Assembly: GCA_036005125.1 (NCBI GenBank)
Contig: DASYQV010000041.1
Span: 1-12,791 of the forward strand
DNA length: 12,791 bases
Direction: 5' to 3'
Source: DASYQV01 sp036005125
GTDB lineage: Bacteria; Acidobacteriota; Vicinamibacteria; Vicinamibacterales; UBA2999
Part shown: in pieces, positions 12,561 through 12,791 of the stretch
Layout: each line of letters opens with the position of its first letter
Position numbering within the stretch: the first letter of the stretch is position 1
Program-made: the position numbers and the translations under genes
Notes under the pieces: generated by a model
Told to the model about the DNA's origin: nothing
Database searches by the model: none
What the model saw: only the letters and a program-made list of their open reading frames with translations

Positions 12561-12582
12561 GGCCGCATCTGAAGATGCGGCC
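12561..12582. repeat. Perfect 10+2+10 palindrome
   Basis: GGCCGCATCT (12561-12570), spacer GA, AGATGCGGCC (12573-12582). It lies 12 nt beyond the nested repeat and 20 nt before the stop of the converging minus-strand gene. It would form a strong stem in either transcript, but no T-run follows on either strand. Confidence 0.8.
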
Positions 12583-12601
12583 TACGTACAGAGGTGGGGA
12601 A

Positions 12602-12791
12602 TCAGTTGTTATCGGCCGCAGGCGCAATCTTCGTGACGTCGATCTGCCGTGGAATATAGTTTCCCGTCGGCAACGCTGACGTGCCCGTCACCTCGACCCG
12701 CTTGCCGATGTATTTCGTGACTTTGGCGAAGTTGTCCTTCGCCATCTCGCCGACGATCGTCATGAACCCGTCCTCATCGGTCAGGATGCCG
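12602..12791 (-). CDS. C-terminal part of an uncharacterised protein, possible OB-fold-like domain (partial, right edge)
   Basis: The last 63 codons are visible, ending in TGA. The reading includes ILTDEDGFMTIVGE, NFAKVTKYIGKRVEVTGTSALPTG, PRQIDVTKIAPA and a short Ala/Asp/Asn tail. The pattern of a strand, then KRVEVTG, then a final strand IDVTKI resembles small OB-fold-like bacterial domains, often exported, but the N-terminus is outside the window. The TDEDGF start of the visible region could be a calcium-loop-like stretch or simply a turn. The gene converges on the PanE-like gene. No function is claimed. Confidence 0.7.
   Translation of the reverse strand, partial: GILTDEDGFMTIVGEMAKDNFAKVTKYIGKRVEVTGTSALPTGNYIPRQIDVTKIAPAADNN

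Larger units (their letters stand above)
12319..12601. other. Non-coding convergent intergenic region (283 nt)
   Basis: No credible gene was found here. A plus-strand reading frame through 12334-12636 crosses all the palindromes and overlaps the right-edge gene, and its protein has no recognisable character. The first 90 nt hold no structure I can see; the rest is taken up by the nested inverted repeats and the palindrome listed separately. Confidence 0.7.

Noticed and set aside
12334..12636. Small plus-strand ORF in the right intergenic region
   Set aside because: It runs through all the palindromes and overlaps the right-edge gene; the composition is not protein-like.

Overview
This is a GC-rich bacterial window (estimated by eye at mid-60s percent GC; not computed). 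Genes are dense, with short gaps, 4-nt start/stop overlaps and Shine-Dalgarno sites. No rRNA, tRNA, insertion sequence or CRISPR array was seen. The taxon cannot be fixed from this sequence. A free-living soil-type lineage such as Acidobacteriota or a similar GC-rich phylum is a guess.

Left block (minus strand, 8321 down to 875): an operon that appears to encode a thiamine-diphosphate/iron-sulphur 2-oxoacid oxidoreductase. In transcription order it has a 147-aa protein with a pentapeptide tandem repeat, a CDC48/VAT-type double-AAA ATPase, a gamma subunit, a flavoprotein fused to a two-cluster ferredoxin (a delta-subunit equivalent), the alpha subunit and the beta subunit. The alpha subunit has Arg in place of the usual Thr of the YPITP motif, plus an RTLDPPGDFG segment. 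Both match what I recall of oxalate oxidoreductase (OOR) of Moorella, at a constant numbering offset of 6. Minus-strand genes continue past a 121-nt gap with an uncharacterised 124-aa protein and a response-regulator receiver gene that runs off the left edge.

Right block (plus strand, 8355 to 12318): a divergent GntR/FadR-type regulator, an uncharacterised 246-aa protein, a formyl-CoA:oxalate CoA-transferase (Frc) with its catalytic Asp, and a ketopantoate-reductase-like protein. The last resembles in type and context the PanE2 oxalyl-CoA reductase of oxalate-using methylotrophs. The divergent promoter region holds TGGTCGAACCA, a perfect match to the TGGTnnnACCA operator type of FadR-like regulators.

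Together the window reads as an oxalate locus with two routes. OOR would oxidise oxalate to CO2 and pass electrons through the flavoprotein to NAD(P)+ or ferredoxin. Frc would form oxalyl-CoA, which the PanE-like enzyme could reduce to glyoxylate for assimilation. The most unusual parts are the CDC48-like ATPase in the oxidoreductase operon, whose second ATPase domain has lost the Walker B glutamate (DT instead of DE), its repeat-bearing partner, and the flavoprotein-ferredoxin fusion.

The right end (12319-12601) is non-coding and carries nested inverted repeats between two converging genes. A minus-strand gene of unknown function enters from the right edge.
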